From NCBI RefSeq assembly GCF_012516395.1, contig NZ_CP051206.1:2834501-2898500 (forward strand): 64,000 bases of DNA. Direction: 5' to 3'. Origin of the DNA: Dolichospermum flos-aquae CCAP 1403/13F. Its GTDB lineage: Bacteria; Cyanobacteriota; Cyanobacteriia; Cyanobacteriales; Nostocaceae. Below the pieces are notes generated by a model. That model ran no database searches, had not been told where the DNA came from, and worked only from the letters and a program-made list of their open reading frames with translations. Both the position numbers and the translations under genes were made by a program. Shown here piece by piece: positions 43,909 to 55,439 of the stretch (within the stretch, counting starts at the first letter, position 1; the number at the start of each line of letters is the position of its first letter).

Positions 43909-46527
43909 TTAAACTTTTTTACTAAAACTTAACCCAGTTTCAACCTTATCAATGATGATAGTATCACCAGAAACAAAAGTATTTTCCAGTAACTTCGTAG
44001 CCAGAGGATTTTCTACCTCGCGTTGAATTGAACGTTTTAATGGACGTGCGCCATAAACTGGGTCATAACCAGCTTCCACAAGATGATCACAAGCGGCTTG
44101 AGATATTTCAAAAGAGATTTTTTGTTCTTTGAGCAGATTTTCCACCCGTTTAAGTTGAATACGGATAATATGCCCCATTTCTGAACGATTAAGAGCGTGG
44201 AATAGAATTAAGTCATCTATGCGGTTGAGAAATTCGGGACGGAAGTGACTTCGCAAACCTTCCATCACCTTATTACGCATTAAATCATACTTGGAATCAT
44301 CCCCAGATACATCCAAAATATGTTCACTACCAATGTTGCTAGTCATGACTATGACAGTATTCCGAAAATCTACAGCCCGTCCTTGGGAATCAGTAACTCT
44401 ACCATCATCCAATACCTGCAACAAAATATTAAATACATCGGGATGGGCTTTTTCCACTTCATCTAACAGCACCACAGAATAAGGATGTCTGCGAATCGCT
44501 TCCGAAAGTTGTCCCCCTTCTTCATAACCCACATATCCGGGAGGCGCACCCACTAAACGGGAAACCGAGTGTTTTTCCATGTACTCGGACATATCCAAAC
44601 GCACCAAAGCATCATCCGAATCAAAGAGAAATTGAGCTAAGGCGCGGGCGAGTTCGGTTTTACCCACTCCAGTTGGTCCCATAAACAAAAATGAACCAAT
44701 AGGTCGCCCAGGGTCTTTCATCCCTGCACGGGCGCGACGAATCGCCGCAGAGACAGCGGAAACGGCTTCTTCTTGACCAATTACCCTTTCATGCAAATGA
44801 CTTTCTAATTGCAGTAATTTTTGCCGTTCTGATTCCAAAAGGCGATTGACGGGAATTCCTGTCCATTTAGCGACAATTTCGGCAATATCGGCTTCGGTGA
44901 CTTGTTCGCGCAACAAAGTCGAACCTTGGGTTTGCATTTCTAAAAGTTTCGCTTCTTTAACTTCTCGTTCTCGTTGCACACCTTCTAACTTACCGTACTT
45001 CAATTGAGCGGCTTTGTTTAAGTCATAGTCTCGTTCTGCTTGTTCAATCTGCACCCGCATGGCATCTTCTTCTTTCTTCAACCCGCTGATAGATTCTAAA
45101 ATCTGCTTTTCCCCTTGCCATTGTTCATTAAATATTTGCTGTTTAACTGTTAAACTGGCAATTTCTTGTTCAATTCGTTCTAATCTTTCCCTGGTTGGAG
45201 AAATACTCTGTTCTTCTCCAGATAATGACAGCTTTTCCATTTCTAGCTGCATTAAACGCCGGTCAATGGTTTCTAATTCCGCAGGTTTGGATGTAATCTC
45301 CATTTTCAATTTCGCTGCGGCTTCATCAACTAAGTCTATCGCTTTGTCTGGTAAAAAGCGGTCAGCAATATACCGCGCTGATAAGGTTGCAGCAGCGACT
45401 AAAGCGGAATCGGAAATTTTAACATTATGATGCACTTCATAACGTTCTTTTAAACCTCGCAAAATCGAAATTGTATTTTCTACTGTTGGTTGATCTACAT
45501 ATACTTGTTGAAATCTTCTTTCTAATGCTGCATCTTTTTCAATAAATTTGCGATATTCATCTAAGGTAGTTGCCCCAATACAACGCAATTCGCCCCGCGC
45601 CAACATAGGTTTAAGCAAATTTCCGGCATCCATTGACCCTTGTTGATTAGAACCAGCCCCGACTACGGTATGCAGTTCATCAATAAATAAAACTACTTGC
45701 CCGTTTGATTCCGTAACTTCACGGAGGACATTTTTTAAACGGTCTTCAAATTCACCTCTATATTTTGCTCCTGCAATCAAACTACCGATATCCAAGGAAA
45801 TCAATTGGCGATTCTTTAAAGACTCAGGAACGTCACCATTTACCATTCTTTGGGCTAAGGCTTCAGCGATCGCAGTTTTGCCAACTCCCGGCTCACCAAT
45901 TAACACAGGGTTATTTTTACTACGTCGAGACAATACCTGAATTACCCGGCGAATTTCATCATCTCTCCCAATCACAGGATCTAATTTTCCTGCTTTTGCT
46001 TGTTCTGTCAAATCTCGTCCAAATCTTTTTAAAGCTTCCTCTTGTACATCTGCTTCTGCTTTTGGAGATGCTTTGATTTGGGGAGTAGCGCGAACCGATT
46101 TAACCCCAAGTTCTACTTGAGCAATATCTATATTTAAGCTTTTAAATAATCTTCTACCAACCCGTTCGTCATTACCAAACGCTAAAATTATATGCCCTTC
46201 TGAGATTTCTTCCTCTCTCATTTTGGCTCTAATTTCATCGGCTTTATCTAAAAGTAAATCTAAATTTCGCCCCAGGTAAAGTTGATCACTTTTTCCAACT
46301 TTCGGTTGACGTTGGGTAAAAGCCTCTAATTGTTGTTTGAATCGGACTGAATCAACTTCCGCACGGGTGAGAATGGCTGTAGCTAGGCTGGTAGGTTCTT
46401 CTAAAAGGGCGAGAATTAAATGTTCAACTTCTAATTGTTGTTGTTTATAAGCACGAACCACGTCTTGGGATTTTGTTACCGCTTCCCAGGCTGTATCAGT
46501 AAATTTATCAGGATCTGTAGGCTGCAT
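43909..46527 (-). CDS. clpB: Disaggregase ClpB
   Basis: The 872-residue AAA+ chaperone has an N-domain ([14 protein letters not shown]), a first ATPase ([28 protein letters not shown]), the coiled-coil middle domain (about 410-520) and a second ATPase ([27 protein letters not shown]). It works with DnaK to rescue aggregated proteins under heat stress. It lacks the ClpP-binding loop of ClpA/C. The length is normal. It is followed by the methyltransferase. Confidence 0.96.
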   Translation of the reverse strand: MQPTDPDKFTDTAWEAVTKSQDVVRAYKQQQLEVEHLILALLEEPTSLATAILTRAEVDSVRFKQQLEAFTQRQPKVGKSDQLYLGRNLDLLLDKADEIRAKMREEEISEGHIILAFGNDERVGRRLFKSLNIDIAQVELGVKSVRATPQIKASPKAEADVQEEALKRFGRDLTEQAKAGKLDPVIGRDDEIRRVIQVLSRRSKNNPVLIGEPGVGKTAIAEALAQRMVNGDVPESLKNRQLISLDIGSLIAGAKYRGEFEDRLKNVLREVTESNGQVVLFIDELHTVVGAGSNQQGSMDAGNLLKPMLARGELRCIGATTLDEYRKFIEKDAALERRFQQVYVDQPTVENTISILRGLKERYEVHHNVKISDSALVAAATLSARYIADRFLPDKAIDLVDEAAAKLKMEITSKPAELETIDRRLMQLEMEKLSLSGEEQSISPTRERLERIEQEIASLTVKQQIFNEQWQGEKQILESISGLKKEEDAMRVQIEQAERDYDLNKAAQLKYGKLEGVQREREVKEAKLLEMQTQGSTLLREQVTEADIAEIVAKWTGIPVNRLLESERQKLLQLESHLHERVIGQEEAVSAVSAAIRRARAGMKDPGRPIGSFLFMGPTGVGKTELARALAQFLFDSDDALVRLDMSEYMEKHSVSRLVGAPPGYVGYEEGGQLSEAIRRHPYSVVLLDEVEKAHPDVFNILLQVLDDGRVTDSQGRAVDFRNTVIVMTSNIGSEHILDVSGDDSKYDLMRNKVMEGLRSHFRPEFLNRIDDLILFHALNRSEMGHIIRIQLKRVENLLKEQKISFEISQAACDHLVEAGYDPVYGARPLKRSIQREVENPLATKLLENTFVSGDTIIIDKVETGLSFSKKV

Positions 46528-46619
46528 TTGTAAAATTTTAGATTTTAGACTTGTAATTTAAGTTTAGGAGGGATTTGGGTAATGGGTAAAGAAGTTCTCT
46601 TCTTACCCTCTACCCTAAA

Positions 46620-47012
46620 TCATTCTGGAGTTTTTAATTGAATCAATTCAACTTTATAACCATCTGGATCTTCCACAAAAGCAATTACCGTTGAACCATG
46701 TTTCATTGGTCCTGGTTCTCGGACTACTTTACCACCCAGTTGTCCAATGGTCTCACAGGTAGCGTAAATATTATGCACACCCAAGGCGATATGACCATAG
46801 GCACTACCTAAATCATACTTTTCTACGCCCCAGTTGTGGGTGAGTTCTAAAACTGAATGATCACTTTCTTCTCCATAACCGACAAAAGCCAGGGTAAATT
46901 CTCCCGCTGGATAATCTTTCCGACGGAGTAACTTCATTCCCAGAACATCACAGTAAAATGTTAAGGACTCTTCTAAATTACCTACCCGCAGCATTGTATG
47001 TAGTAATCGCAT
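46620..47012 (-). CDS. gloA: Lactoylglutathione lyase (glyoxalase I)
   Basis: The 130-residue VOC-fold protein matches Glo[60 protein letters not shown] and [15 protein letters not shown]. The metal ligands His5, Glu (LELT), His (AYGHIA) and Glu (VELI) are in place. It detoxifies methylglyoxal with glutathione. The length is normal for the Ni-type bacterial enzyme. It is upstream of clpB on the same strand. Confidence 0.93.
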   Translation of the reverse strand: MRLLHTMLRVGNLEESLTFYCDVLGMKLLRRKDYPAGEFTLAFVGYGEESDHSVLELTHNWGVEKYDLGSAYGHIALGVHNIYATCETIGQLGGKVVREPGPMKHGSTVIAFVEDPDGYKVELIQLKTPE

Positions 47013-47185
47013 ATTTACCCTTTATTCAATTCTTATATTTTATATCTTATATCTGATCAGGAATTTTCACGATACTTGCGTTTAATCCTGCTTTTGATTG
47101 CCAAATCGTTGATAATTCTATCTTGACCAATTTCAGCAAGAGATTGTGATAAAATTGATTTTAATTTCAGATGGAGGAAATAATT

Positions 47186-47347
47186 ATGATTTCATCACCT
47201 TTGATATTACATTTTCCCTCATCAATGCAAATGACAGATGAAGAATTTTTTGATTTCTGTCAAGAAAACCGTGATTTACGCATTGAGAGAAATAGATTTG
47301 GAAATATATTAATTATGCCACCTGTTGATTCAGAAACTGAGTTGTGA
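47186..47347 (+). pseudogene. N-terminal fragment of a Uma2-family (DUF820) protein
   Basis: The 53-residue frame reads MQMTDEEFFDFCQENRDLRIER then NILIMPPVDSETEL-stop. This is the standard start of Uma2 family nuclease-like proteins (about 190 residues). The catalytic part is missing, so it is a truncated relic. Confidence 0.75.
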
Positions 47348-47410
47348 ATCTGTTTTATCAGGATTTGTTTTAGATATGCGTAAAATTTGGTAAACCAAAT
47401 AAATAGGAAG

Positions 47411-47710
47411 ATGCACGTTATTAGTTTTAGAATAGTCAGAGAATATGCAGAAAATCATGCAGATTGTCAGGAATCACTTAACAACTGGTATAAGATTGCT
47501 AGTAAAGCTAAATGGTCAAACTTAGTTGAAGTACAGCAGGTGTTTCCGAAAGCTGAATCTGTTGGAAATTTTACAGTTTTCAATATTAAAGGCAATAAAT
47601 ACCGTTTGATTGTTAGCATAGATTACGAAGGTCAATTAATTTATATTAAATATATCCTCACTCACGCGGAATACGATAAGGACAAGTGGAAAAATGACCC
47701 TTACTTTTAA
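47411..47710 (+). CDS. higB: HigB-type mRNA interferase toxin
   Basis: From ATG 47411 the product has 99 residues. AGGAAG lies just before this ATG, so I preferred it to the TTG 24 bp upstream. MHVISFRIVREYAENHADCQ, LNNWYKIASKAKW and the KYRLIVSIDYEGQLIYIKYI/THAEYDKDKWK ending are typical of the HigB/RelE-like fold with a C-terminal catalytic His/Tyr. It cuts mRNA at the ribosome. Its 3' end overlaps the antitoxin gene by 17 bp (toxin-first order). Confidence 0.9.
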   Translation: MHVISFRIVREYAENHADCQESLNNWYKIASKAKWSNLVEVQQVFPKAESVGNFTVFNIKGNKYRLIVSIDYEGQLIYIKYILTHAEYDKDKWKNDPYF

Positions 47711-48095
47711 TCCAGAGAAATACAAAGAATTATTAACAGCATATCTTCCCAAAATTATCAAGACTGAAGCAGAAAATGAACAAGCTTTAGTTATTGTGGA
47801 AGATTTAATGCACCGCAAACGCAGTGCTGAAGAAGAGGAACTTTATCAATTATTAATTACTTTAATAGAAAAATTTGAACAAGAATATTATCAGATTAAT
47901 CAACAAAATAATCCTCAATCTATGCTATTATTCCTTTTGGATGAATCTGGTAAAAATAAAGTTGATTTACAAGCTGTTTTGGGTTCAGAAAGCCTTGTTG
48001 ATAACATTTTAAATGGAAAAGAGAAAATAACTCTAGAATTAGCTCAAAAACTGGGAGATTTTTTTCATGTAGAAGCAGGTTTATTTCATCAATAG
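47694..48095 (+). CDS. higA: HigA-type antitoxin (HTH)
   Basis: The 133-residue protein has an N-terminal helical part and a C-terminal HTH: KVDLQAVLGSESLVDNILNGKEKITLELAQKLGDFFHV, the form seen in HigA antitoxins that follow HigB. It blocks HigB and represses the operon. Its last 15 bp overlap the broken transporter gene on the other strand. Confidence 0.9.
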   Translation: MTLTFNPEKYKELLTAYLPKIIKTEAENEQALVIVEDLMHRKRSAEEEELYQLLITLIEKFEQEYYQINQQNNPQSMLLFLLDESGKNKVDLQAVLGSESLVDNILNGKEKITLELAQKLGDFFHVEAGLFHQ

Positions 48096-48302
48096 GGTAT
48101 CCAGGATTTGAGGATTATCAGGAATAGGTTGGGGAGATAATAATAACCAAGGGATATAAATAATCAGGGTAAAAGCTCTTAATCCCCAAGCAACTAAATA
48201 TTCATCTAAAGGGCGATCGCCTTTGTTAGTAACAATTTTACTAAAGACATCTCGCAGAGATTCAAAGGTAGCAGCCGCCAGTGAGAAGTATAACCAAGTC
48301 AT
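48081..48302 (-). pseudogene. Truncated EamA/DMT-type transporter fragment
   Basis: The 73-residue frame starts MTWLYFSLAAATFESLRDVFSK and has two hydrophobic stretches, like the start of a DMT-superfamily permease (about 300 residues). It ends at PDNPQILDTLLMK. The start codon abuts the end of the IS630 element and the 3' part is lost next to higA. Confidence 0.7.
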
Positions 48303-49088
48303 ATAGGACTCCTATTTGAGTTTTGAACAAATTCCGTACATCTGAAGAGTGGCAAAATCAAAGGTAGTGTGTCGAATAAACCACTCAAACATCCACTTTA
48401 AATGCGAGAAGGAAGGTATCAATGCACAGAAACGCCGAACCCATGTTTTAGCTTGTAACCAAATATCCTCAATCGGATTTTGCTCTGGACAATTAGGAGC
48501 AAAGCGAACGCAGTGTATTTTCCATTCAGGGGGTTCCAAGCCTTGATTAATTTCTGCCAAAAAACCTCGAATCTCTTTGGAACGATGATAAGTAGCACCA
48601 TCCCACAAAATCAGTAATCGCTGGTCAGGAGACTGATTTAGAAGATATTGAAGGTAGTCAATAGTATTTTCTGAGTTGCCCTTGTCATCAGCCTTCATCA
48701 GTAATTGTCCTTCGAGATAATCAACCGCCCCGTAATATGTCTGTTTTTCGCGCTCATTTACGACTGACACTGTTATTTCTTGGTCTGTTTTCCCCCAAAC
48801 ATAGCCACTTAAGTCTCCCCACATTAAATGACACTCATCAAGCAGCAATACTCTTAACTTTCCTGTCTCAATTTCAACGCGGTGGTTTGCCAATAATTTT
48901 CCTTACCTCACGCGCATCTGGACGCATATCTATAAAATCTTGTAGTTCAGCTATCGCCTCTTCCTGCGATACTTTTACTGTCTGTGTTGCAGTTTCTGAA
49001 TGCTGACTTATCATTGTTCCTTGTTAGACTTGTATACCTCACCGTATTCTCTCTTAGTCTTGTTCAGAAATCAAATAGGAATCCTATA
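48302..49088 (-). mobile_element. Internally deleted IS630-family element
   Basis: Its ends form about 29-bp imperfect inverted repeats (TATAGGACTCCTATTTGAG... at 48302 and the complement ending at 49088), at TA as usual for IS630. The 787-bp length is short for a full element. Inside are the N-terminal 46 residues and the C-terminal catalytic part of the transposase in different frames. Confidence 0.85.
48312..49014 (-). pseudogene. IS630 transposase with internal deletion and frameshift
   Basis: The N-terminal frame from ATG 49014 gives MISQHSETATQTVKVSQEEA then FIDMRPDAREVRKIIGKPPR and stops at 48874. The catalytic part (48893-48312, 193 residues) has the DDE motifs LLLDECHLMWGD, LILWDGATYHRSKE and NCPEQNPIEDIW. 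Usually about 100 residues of HTH lie between; they are gone. It cannot move by itself but may be mobilised in trans. Confidence 0.85.
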
Positions 49089-49302
49089 GGTTTAACATAT
49101 CAGAAAATGGGCGACTTTAAAAATAGTCAGATCAATTTTGATGAAGCCATAATATTATTTACAGTAGCGGCAGCTCCCCAGCAAGTTGAGAAAGTTGAAA
49201 GAGAGAAAGTCAGTAACCCAGCCCTAAAGGGACTGGGCTTGTAAGAGAAATCAAGCCGTACTGACCAGACCACCCTGAGCCTGAGAAAAACCAAAATTTG
49301 TA

Positions 49303-49473
49303 AGAGGATGTTTGAAAAGTGGTATTCCGTAATTTTCATCACATTGCTACCCCCCTTTCCCCTTGTAAAGGGGGGAAACAATAAAAATCCAGTTCCCTCC
49401 CCTTTACAAGGGGAGGGTTAGGGTGGGGTAAAAAATATTTGATACATCAACCATAACTTTTCAAACACCCTCT
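49303..49473. repeat. 171-bp MITE-like element
   Basis: The terminal inverted repeats are AGAGGATGTTTGAAAAGT and the complement of AGAGGGTGTTTGAAAAGT. The interior has a CCCCTTTCCCCTTGTAAAGG / CCTTTACAAGGGG hairpin. It has no coding sequence. Confidence 0.85.
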
Positions 49474-49507
49474 AAGGGACTTCCAAGAAATAAAATCCCC
49501 AAAAATT

Positions 49508-49567
49508 TCTTGTAGTGCGGGCATCTTGCCCGCTGGATATGTACCTCATAACACTAGAAAGTGCTGT
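49508..49567. repeat. Truncated copy of the 105-bp MITE
   Basis: It matches the last 60 bp of the element at 33168-33272 (TGCGGGCATCTTGCCCGCT, GTACCTCATAACAC, GTGCTGT) but lacks the first end. Confidence 0.8.
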
Positions 49568-49573
49568 ATATCG

Positions 49574-49836
49574 CTATCAGGAATATCAAAGAATCCTGAT
49601 TTTGTCATGAAATCATATTTTTACTGGTTATGTCATCAAATATTAATTTATTTTTGTTGTTAGCATCATTCATTAAATATTAATTTATTCGTAATTAAAA
49701 TATCTTTTTGCATTACCAACTCATAGTAATAATTAATAAAGCAGAATAACTGATAATTTCAAATTATTGAATTTGCAAATATTGACAAAATTACTTTGTC
49801 AGAGAAAATATAACTATTTTTGGGGCTTAAATACTT
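49574..49836. other. AT-rich region upstream of the subtilase gene
   Basis: No gene or clear regulatory site is visible. A TTAATTTATT motif is repeated (about 49646 and 49678). Confidence 0.4.
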
Positions 49837-51363
49837 ATGTCACTTGATGTTTCTGCGGACTTTTCATCTCAAAAGAAAATCAATTATACTGCCACTTCCC
49901 AAACCAATGCCTTTCAAAATCCCACTGATAATAGGATAATTTGGGGTAGTCATAGTTCTTCTTCCCAAGATAATTTAGCAGCAACCGCATCTGTTGCTAC
50001 TAATAGTAGTTATAACTCAACAAATGGCTATGGCTTGGTGAATGCTGGATTAGCAGTGAGTAAAGCCGCAGGTGTTAGTCCCTATGCAGACGTTCCTAAT
50101 GTGGGTGGGAATAATTGGGGAGCGGATCTGATCAAAGCTCCCACAGTCTGGAATAATGGATATACAGGACAAGGAACTATTGTTGCCGTACTAGATACTG
50201 GCGTAGACTATAACCATCAAGACTTAAAAAATAATATTTGGAGTAATAACAAAGAAATAGCTGGTAATGGGATAGATGATGATAGTAACGGCTATATTGA
50301 CGATGCTCAAGGCTGGAATTTTGATAGTAGCAATAACAAGGTCCTAGACAACAATGGTCATGGGACTCATGTTTCTGGAACTATAGCCGGAGAAAATAAC
50401 GACATTGGAGTCACTGGCATTGCTTATAACTCCAAAATTATGCCAGTCAAAGTCCTAGATGCCAACGGCTCAGGTTCTTACTCAAATATCGCCAAAGGCA
50501 TTTATTACGCAGTTGATAATGGTGCAAATGTCATTAATCTCAGTCTAGGAGGTAATTCCTCTAACGATACTCTCAAGTCAGCCATTGAATATGCCAGCAG
50601 CAAAAACGTCATCGTTGTTATGGCAGCCGGTAATAATGGTGACTCAATGCCATCCTATCCCGCCCGGTACGCCTATAATTCAGGAATTGCTGTAGGTGCA
50701 GTGGATCAAAATAATAACCTTGCGGACTTTTCTAGCCGTTCTGGTTCTCAAGAAATCACCTATGTCACTGCCCCAGGAGTTAATATTTACTCCACAATAC
50801 CCAATAATCAATATGCCAACTACAATGGCACTTCTATGGCAGCCCCTCACATTGCTGGTGTTGTCGCTCTCATGCTCAGTGCTAACCCTAAGCTAACTGA
50901 AAGCCAAGTCCGCCAAATTATTACCAGCACATCTGCAAATAGCACTAATCCTTCAGAGCCAACAAAACCTTCAGAACCGGGGTTGAAAATGCCGTCTTTA
51001 TTCCCCCCTCTAGACTCTTTTTTCCCGCTGGATTTGATTAATATGATCAATATAGGCTCAAAATTACCTTTCAACCTACAATCTCAATCATCAAACTCTA
51101 TTTCCCTTCCTCCCGTTGTCGTCTCTATGAACGAAAATCAGTTAACGTTGCGTTTCGGTAATCTGGAATCATCACCCGCACAGCAGTCTAGCTACTATAG
51201 TCAGAATTTATCAATTACCTTTACTGAATCTGGCATACACTACTATGCGGACGAAACCCCAGGTGAGAATCCTGACATAAAAGTCAGCATAACTGCAACA
51301 CCTCTGGGAATGGCGGTTGTTTTGGGTGTTAATCAAATCCCATTGCTTTCGCAACGGCTTTAA
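49837..51363 (+). CDS. Subtilisin-like S8 serine protease
   Basis: The 508-residue protein has the catalytic Asp in [13 protein letters not shown] (about residue 121), the His in [13 protein letters not shown] (about 177) and the Ser in [14 protein letters not shown] (about 332), plus MAAGNNGD with the oxyanion-hole Asn. The first 90 residues are Ser/Asn/Thr-rich and start [14 protein letters not shown] without a classical signal peptide. That suggests non-classical (type I or outer-membrane) secretion or a pro-region. The C-terminal 150 residues are Pro/Ser-rich and not recognised. The last 35 bp overlap thrC. It is related to the calcium-dependent proteases of Nostocales. Confidence 0.92.
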   Translation: MSLDVSADFSSQKKINYTATSQTNAFQNPTDNRIIWGSHSSSSQDNLAATASVATNSSYNSTNGYGLVNAGLAVSKAAGVSPYADVPNVGGNNWGADLIKAPTVWNNGYTGQGTIVAVLDTGVDYNHQDLKNNIWSNNKEIAGNGIDDDSNGYIDDAQGWNFDSSNNKVLDNNGHGTHVSGTIAGENNDIGVTGIAYNSKIMPVKVLDANGSGSYSNIAKGIYYAVDNGANVINLSLGGNSSNDTLKSAIEYASSKNVIVVMAAGNNGDSMPSYPARYAYNSGIAVGAVDQNNNLADFSSRSGSQEITYVTAPGVNIYSTIPNNQYANYNGTSMAAPHIAGVVALMLSANPKLTESQVRQIITSTSANSTNPSEPTKPSEPGLKMPSLFPPLDSFFPLDLINMINIGSKLPFNLQSQSSNSISLPPVVVSMNENQLTLRFGNLESSPAQQSSYYSQNLSITFTESGIHYYADETPGENPDIKVSITATPLGMAVVLGVNQIPLLSQRL

Positions 51364-52432
51364 TGTCCGCCGGAATACCCTGTTTAAATTGGGCGTGACT
51401 GTGTTTAATGGCCGTATCTGGGTCTTTTAACCCATTACCAGTGAGGACACAGACTACCGTTGCCCCGGTGGGAACTTCGTCTTTTACCTGTAACAAACCG
51501 GCGACAGAAGCCGCGCTGGCAGGTTCACAGAAAATCCCTTCCGATGATGCTAATAGTCGGTAAGCGTCGAGAATTTCTTCGTCAGTGACAGAACGAAAAC
51601 TGCCTTGGCTGGCTGTTTGAGCGGCTATGGCTTTATCCCAACTGGCTGGATTACCAATTCTAATGGCTGTGGCTATGGTTTCCGGATGTGCCACTGGTTG
51701 ACCATTTACTAAGGGTGCAGCCCCAGCGGCTTGGAAACCCATCATTTTCGGCAAGCGATCGCATTTACCATCTTGATGGTATTGACAAAAACCCATCCAA
51801 TATGCTGTAATATTGCCCGCATTTCCCACGGGAATACATAACCAATCGGGGGCATCACCCAAGGCATCAACAACTTCAAAAGCTCCTGTTTTTTGCCCTT
51901 CTAGCCGGTAGGGGTTGACAGAATTTACCAAAGTGATGGGATATTGATCTGCCATTTCCCGGACAATTTCCAGGGCGCGGTCAAAATTTCCTTGAATAGC
52001 CAGGACTTCAGCCCCATAAAGTAACGCTTGGGCTAATTTACCTAAAGCCACATAGCCATCAGGAATCAACACAAAGGGTTTCATTCCCCCCCGTCTAGCA
52101 TAGGCAGCGGCAGCGGCGGAGGTATTACCAGTGCTGGCACAAATCACAGCCTTAGCACCTGCTTCTGCTGCTTTAGAAATTGCCATAGTCATCCCCCGGT
52201 CTTTGAAGCTACCAGTGGGGTTAAGTCCATCATATTTGACATACACCTTCACCTGTCTGCCAATACGTTCAGCGATCGCTGGCACGGGAATTAAAGGTGT
52301 GTTACCCTCCAACAAAGTCACCACCGGGGTTTTTTCGCTGACAGGCAAGTATTGACGATAGGCTTCTATCAGCCCTGGCCAGGGTTGGCAATGAGATTTA
52401 GCAGCAGACAGGCTCAAAGTCACAGGATTCAA
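51329..52432 (-). CDS. thrC: Threonine synthase
   Basis: The 367-residue PLP enzyme converts O-phosphohomoserine to threonine. The PLP Lys is in [18 protein letters not shown] (about residue 61). [31 protein letters not shown] and [13 protein letters not shown] are conserved. The length fits the shorter bacterial type. It is convergent with the protease gene, with a 35-bp overlap. It is core metabolism and shows no sign of transfer. Confidence 0.95.
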   Translation of the reverse strand: MNPVTLSLSAAKSHCQPWPGLIEAYRQYLPVSEKTPVVTLLEGNTPLIPVPAIAERIGRQVKVYVKYDGLNPTGSFKDRGMTMAISKAAEAGAKAVICASTGNTSAAAAAYARRGGMKPFVLIPDGYVALGKLAQALLYGAEVLAIQGNFDRALEIVREMADQYPITLVNSVNPYRLEGQKTGAFEVVDALGDAPDWLCIPVGNAGNITAYWMGFCQYHQDGKCDRLPKMMGFQAAGAAPLVNGQPVAHPETIATAIRIGNPASWDKAIAAQTASQGSFRSVTDEEILDAYRLLASSEGIFCEPASAASVAGLLQVKDEVPTGATVVCVLTGNGLKDPDTAIKHSHAQFKQGIPADIKAVAKAMGFD

Positions 52433-52651
52433 AACTTCTTAATTAAGGATTTGGGATTGGGAATGCTCTTGGTATAAGTATCCCACTTTTCAAGTCTATA
52501 TGTTAGTTGCGGAACACAGTCACAATGATCGGAGTCTTTTATCACTACATTTGTAACCGATTAGAGTATATAATGAAAACTATATAATATCTTAACAAAG
52601 ATTAAGATAAGTATATTATACTATTTTCAAATGGTGTGAGTTAAGTTTCTA

Positions 52652-52855
52652 ATGCCAACAACTATGTCTACTATGTCATCCAGTGTTTCCGAATGCGAAT
52701 CCCACGCTAACTTAGTCAAGAAGTTAACGAAGGCTTACTATCGAGACGATCAGCAAGTGAAGTTCATGGACTTACAAGCAGAGGTAGATTCCCTTTTAGC
52801 GCAATTGCAAAGTCTCAAAAGCGAACAAGTGGAAGCTCCCAGCGACGAAGAATAA
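52652..52855 (+). CDS. Small conserved cyanobacterial protein of unknown function
   Basis: The 67-residue product (SECESHANLVKKLTKAYYRD, VKFMDLQAEVDSLLAQLQSL) is a short amphipathic helix-rich protein. The regular heptads suggest a coiled coil. It has no motifs for enzymes or membranes. I recognise it as a conserved hypothetical type among cyanobacteria. The acidic tail (PSDEE) is unusual. It has its own promoter region; the flanking genes are on the other strand. Confidence 0.7.
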   Translation: MPTTMSTMSSSVSECESHANLVKKLTKAYYRDDQQVKFMDLQAEVDSLLAQLQSLKSEQVEAPSDEE

Positions 52856-52872
52856 ATTACCTGTAATGGTGA

Positions 52873-55272
52873 CTATTCAAATTGCTGATTAGTTTGTGAC
52901 CAACGTTGCAGACTATAGCCCTGTTTATTTTCTACCAGTAACGCTAGAGATTGGTCATCAGTAAGTTGAGCGATCGCTATTAGCGTTTGCTGGCTTGCAT
53001 GGGCAAAATCACTATAAATTACTCTACTATCCGCCGACAAAATCAGAGTCCGGGGACGTTTTTTATCTTCCACTGGTTTTGAGTTATTACCATCGGACTG
53101 ATTTAAAGATGCTATAGCGGGATCAGAAATAGTTATGACAATTTCCTGCTGTGCATCATTAGTTAAATCAGCCAATTGAACTGGCCAATCACCCATTTTT
53201 TCCCGCATTTTCTGAAAATCAGGAATATTACCAGCATTTATATCACCCGACTGTTGTAGTTTTCTCCAGATAGTCGGCAAGATTAATTCTACTAATTGGG
53301 GTTTTTGTTGATATAATTCCTTTACAGATACCGGAGACGGTTCTACCCATTTCAACGCATCCACAGTCAGGGCTAAAGGTTGAGGTTGAAGAGATGTAAC
53401 CTTATTTTCAGAAAGCGCGGAACCCGACATTAACAACCGTAAACCCTGATCTTGCACTTGTACAGCTTTAATCGTAGTCGTAGTAACTTCTTGTTCTCCA
53501 TTGGGTTTCCAGACAATAATTTGCATACTAGGGTCATAACTAATACCCAGAATTTTTCGCCAAAATTTTCGAGGTTGATGTTTCAGTTGGTCAAAATTAG
53601 CAAATGGATAACTTAACCAGCTTGTACCATCATGAAATGCACTAACTTCCACCTGATACCAAACTTGATTATTAGTAATTTTCAAATCAGTTTGCAGAGA
53701 TATTGGCAACCAATCCTGCTCATTAATACGACTAATTTGGTTGACAGTGCCAATAATTCGACTTTTATGGGCATTGATCTTATCATCATCAAGTTTAGTT
53801 AAAATATCTTGAATATAATTGAGTGTTTCCTGGTTAATATTCGGTTGTGCTTGCAACCAAGCATTAGCTCTTTCTTCCCCCCGTTGGACTTTAAAAATTA
53901 GTGCTACCCAAGCTAAAACTGCGCGACGATTAGGATTGAGTCGTAACGCTACAGCAGACCGATTCCAGATTCTCCCTTTATCTGTTTGTAGTAAATTAGC
54001 AATTTCTTGACCATAATCAGCTGAAGTTTCAAATACCTGTAAAGCCTTTTCCCAACGACCATCAATAATATCCGCTGTAACTTGTTGCTGAGGACTTGCC
54101 CAATTTTTATCAGCCTGCATTTTCGTAAATTCCGAATGTAAGCGAATTACATCTATTTGCGCCCGTGCTGCCGCTGAAAAAGGCTGTTTACGCTGTTTTT
54201 CTAAAGATATCAACCATGTAAAAGCAGGAGTCCAAAGTCCATTTCTGGCTAATAACAGAGATTGTTGAAAAGCAAATTCATCAATTGCGGGTTTTTGGAA
54301 ATCAATTGCTTCTAAATAAATAGAATTAACAACTAACTTACTAGGTTTAACTTGATAAACTTGTAAATTTGGTTCTACATTTATCGTTTGATCAATAATT
54401 AACTCCTTTGAATCATTACCCGTTATCTGTTGCCATTTAGGTAATTGACCATTGTGGGTCTTCCAAGATAACATTTGTTGTAAGCTTTTCAGCGGAGGAT
54501 TGTAATAGACAACTTGACCATAGGTAATATTATCATCGTTATTTTTGTGTTCACCCTGCAAATAAAACCAAAATCCTGGAAATAGATTAGTATCTGCAAA
54601 AGCTTTCACCTGATTTAAAGGTAAATTTGTCTTGGTTTCTTGATTGTCTGATTCAGAAATAGCCGCAAATGAAGAGGACTCTACAAAATTTCTCGATAAT
54701 CCAGTAACAGGTAATTTAGTAATTAAATAGTAGGATTTTTCTGACTGAAATTTAGATTCCAAATCCTGGGAAAGTTTATAGATCCTCAATTCTACCAATT
54801 CTTGACAATGAGATTGACAATTCTTGCGTTTTTGGAAAATTGGTAATAAAAAAGATTCCTCTGATTTACCATCTAAAGGCAGGATTTCGCCAGATAGACG
54901 TTGTTTTTGAGTTAAACCGAGTTCAATAGCTGTAAGTGTTTCCGGTAGTTCTCGTTTACCTGTAGATATTTTTGCCCATTTTGGTAAAAAATCATTCACC
55001 CAGCTAATCTGGGCAGGATTTAAAATAAATAGCACACTAATCCAACCAACACCAATAATTACACTAGCACTGCCTAACAACAGACCCATAGCCAACGTAG
55101 ACCATAGCCAACTACGCCGTTGAGAACGTTTGGGTAATTTTTTAACATTCTTCTTGATTGCAGCTTGAGAAGGCTGATTCAGCTTAGTAGCTTTTGGTCT
55201 GCGTTTGCGGGGTTTATTGATCATCTGACTATTACTAGCACTAGTAATTTGATGTTGTTCAAAATCATCCAT
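52873..55272 (-). CDS. Large membrane-anchored hypothetical protein
   Basis: The function is not recognised. From ATG 55272 the product has 799 residues; a TTG five codons upstream is also open. A basic region (KPRKRRPKATK, KKLPKRSQRRS) precedes one TM segment at about 60-90 (WSTLAMGLLLGSASVIIGVGW). The rest is predicted periplasmic/lumenal, with a beta/alpha mix and no catalytic motif. The C-terminal piece (RPRTLILSADSRVIYSDF, LLVENKQGYSLQRW) recalls beta-propeller-like repeats. It is conserved in outline in cyanobacteria to my knowledge. It lies divergent from nothing and is flanked by repeats. Confidence 0.7.
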   Translation of the reverse strand: MDDFEQHQITSASNSQMINKPRKRRPKATKLNQPSQAAIKKNVKKLPKRSQRRSWLWSTLAMGLLLGSASVIIGVGWISVLFILNPAQISWVNDFLPKWAKISTGKRELPETLTAIELGLTQKQRLSGEILPLDGKSEESFLLPIFQKRKNCQSHCQELVELRIYKLSQDLESKFQSEKSYYLITKLPVTGLSRNFVESSSFAAISESDNQETKTNLPLNQVKAFADTNLFPGFWFYLQGEHKNNDDNITYGQVVYYNPPLKSLQQMLSWKTHNGQLPKWQQITGNDSKELIIDQTINVEPNLQVYQVKPSKLVVNSIYLEAIDFQKPAIDEFAFQQSLLLARNGLWTPAFTWLISLEKQRKQPFSAAARAQIDVIRLHSEFTKMQADKNWASPQQQVTADIIDGRWEKALQVFETSADYGQEIANLLQTDKGRIWNRSAVALRLNPNRRAVLAWVALIFKVQRGEERANAWLQAQPNINQETLNYIQDILTKLDDDKINAHKSRIIGTVNQISRINEQDWLPISLQTDLKITNNQVWYQVEVSAFHDGTSWLSYPFANFDQLKHQPRKFWRKILGISYDPSMQIIVWKPNGEQEVTTTTIKAVQVQDQGLRLLMSGSALSENKVTSLQPQPLALTVDALKWVEPSPVSVKELYQQKPQLVELILPTIWRKLQQSGDINAGNIPDFQKMREKMGDWPVQLADLTNDAQQEIVITISDPAIASLNQSDGNNSKPVEDKKRPRTLILSADSRVIYSDFAHASQQTLIAIAQLTDDQSLALLVENKQGYSLQRWSQTNQQFE

Positions 55273-55337
55273 GATAGATTTTGACAAACTTGGTGCAATT
55301 TTGCCAGTGTACTGGGGTAAAACTTAAAACTTCGCCC

Positions 55338-55370
55338 AGATCCCCGACTTCTTCAAGAAGTCGGGGATCT
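55338..55370. repeat. Dispersed hairpin repeat, copy 2
   Basis: The arms are AGATCCCCGACTTCTT and AAGAAGTCGGGGATCT with a very short loop. See also 31176 and 59934. Confidence 0.85.
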
Positions 55371-55439
55371 TGTTTGTTGTTTATAATTGGGAACGGGTAT
55401 ATTTTTGCTGAAATCACGAACAGGGAGAAAATGAGCAAT

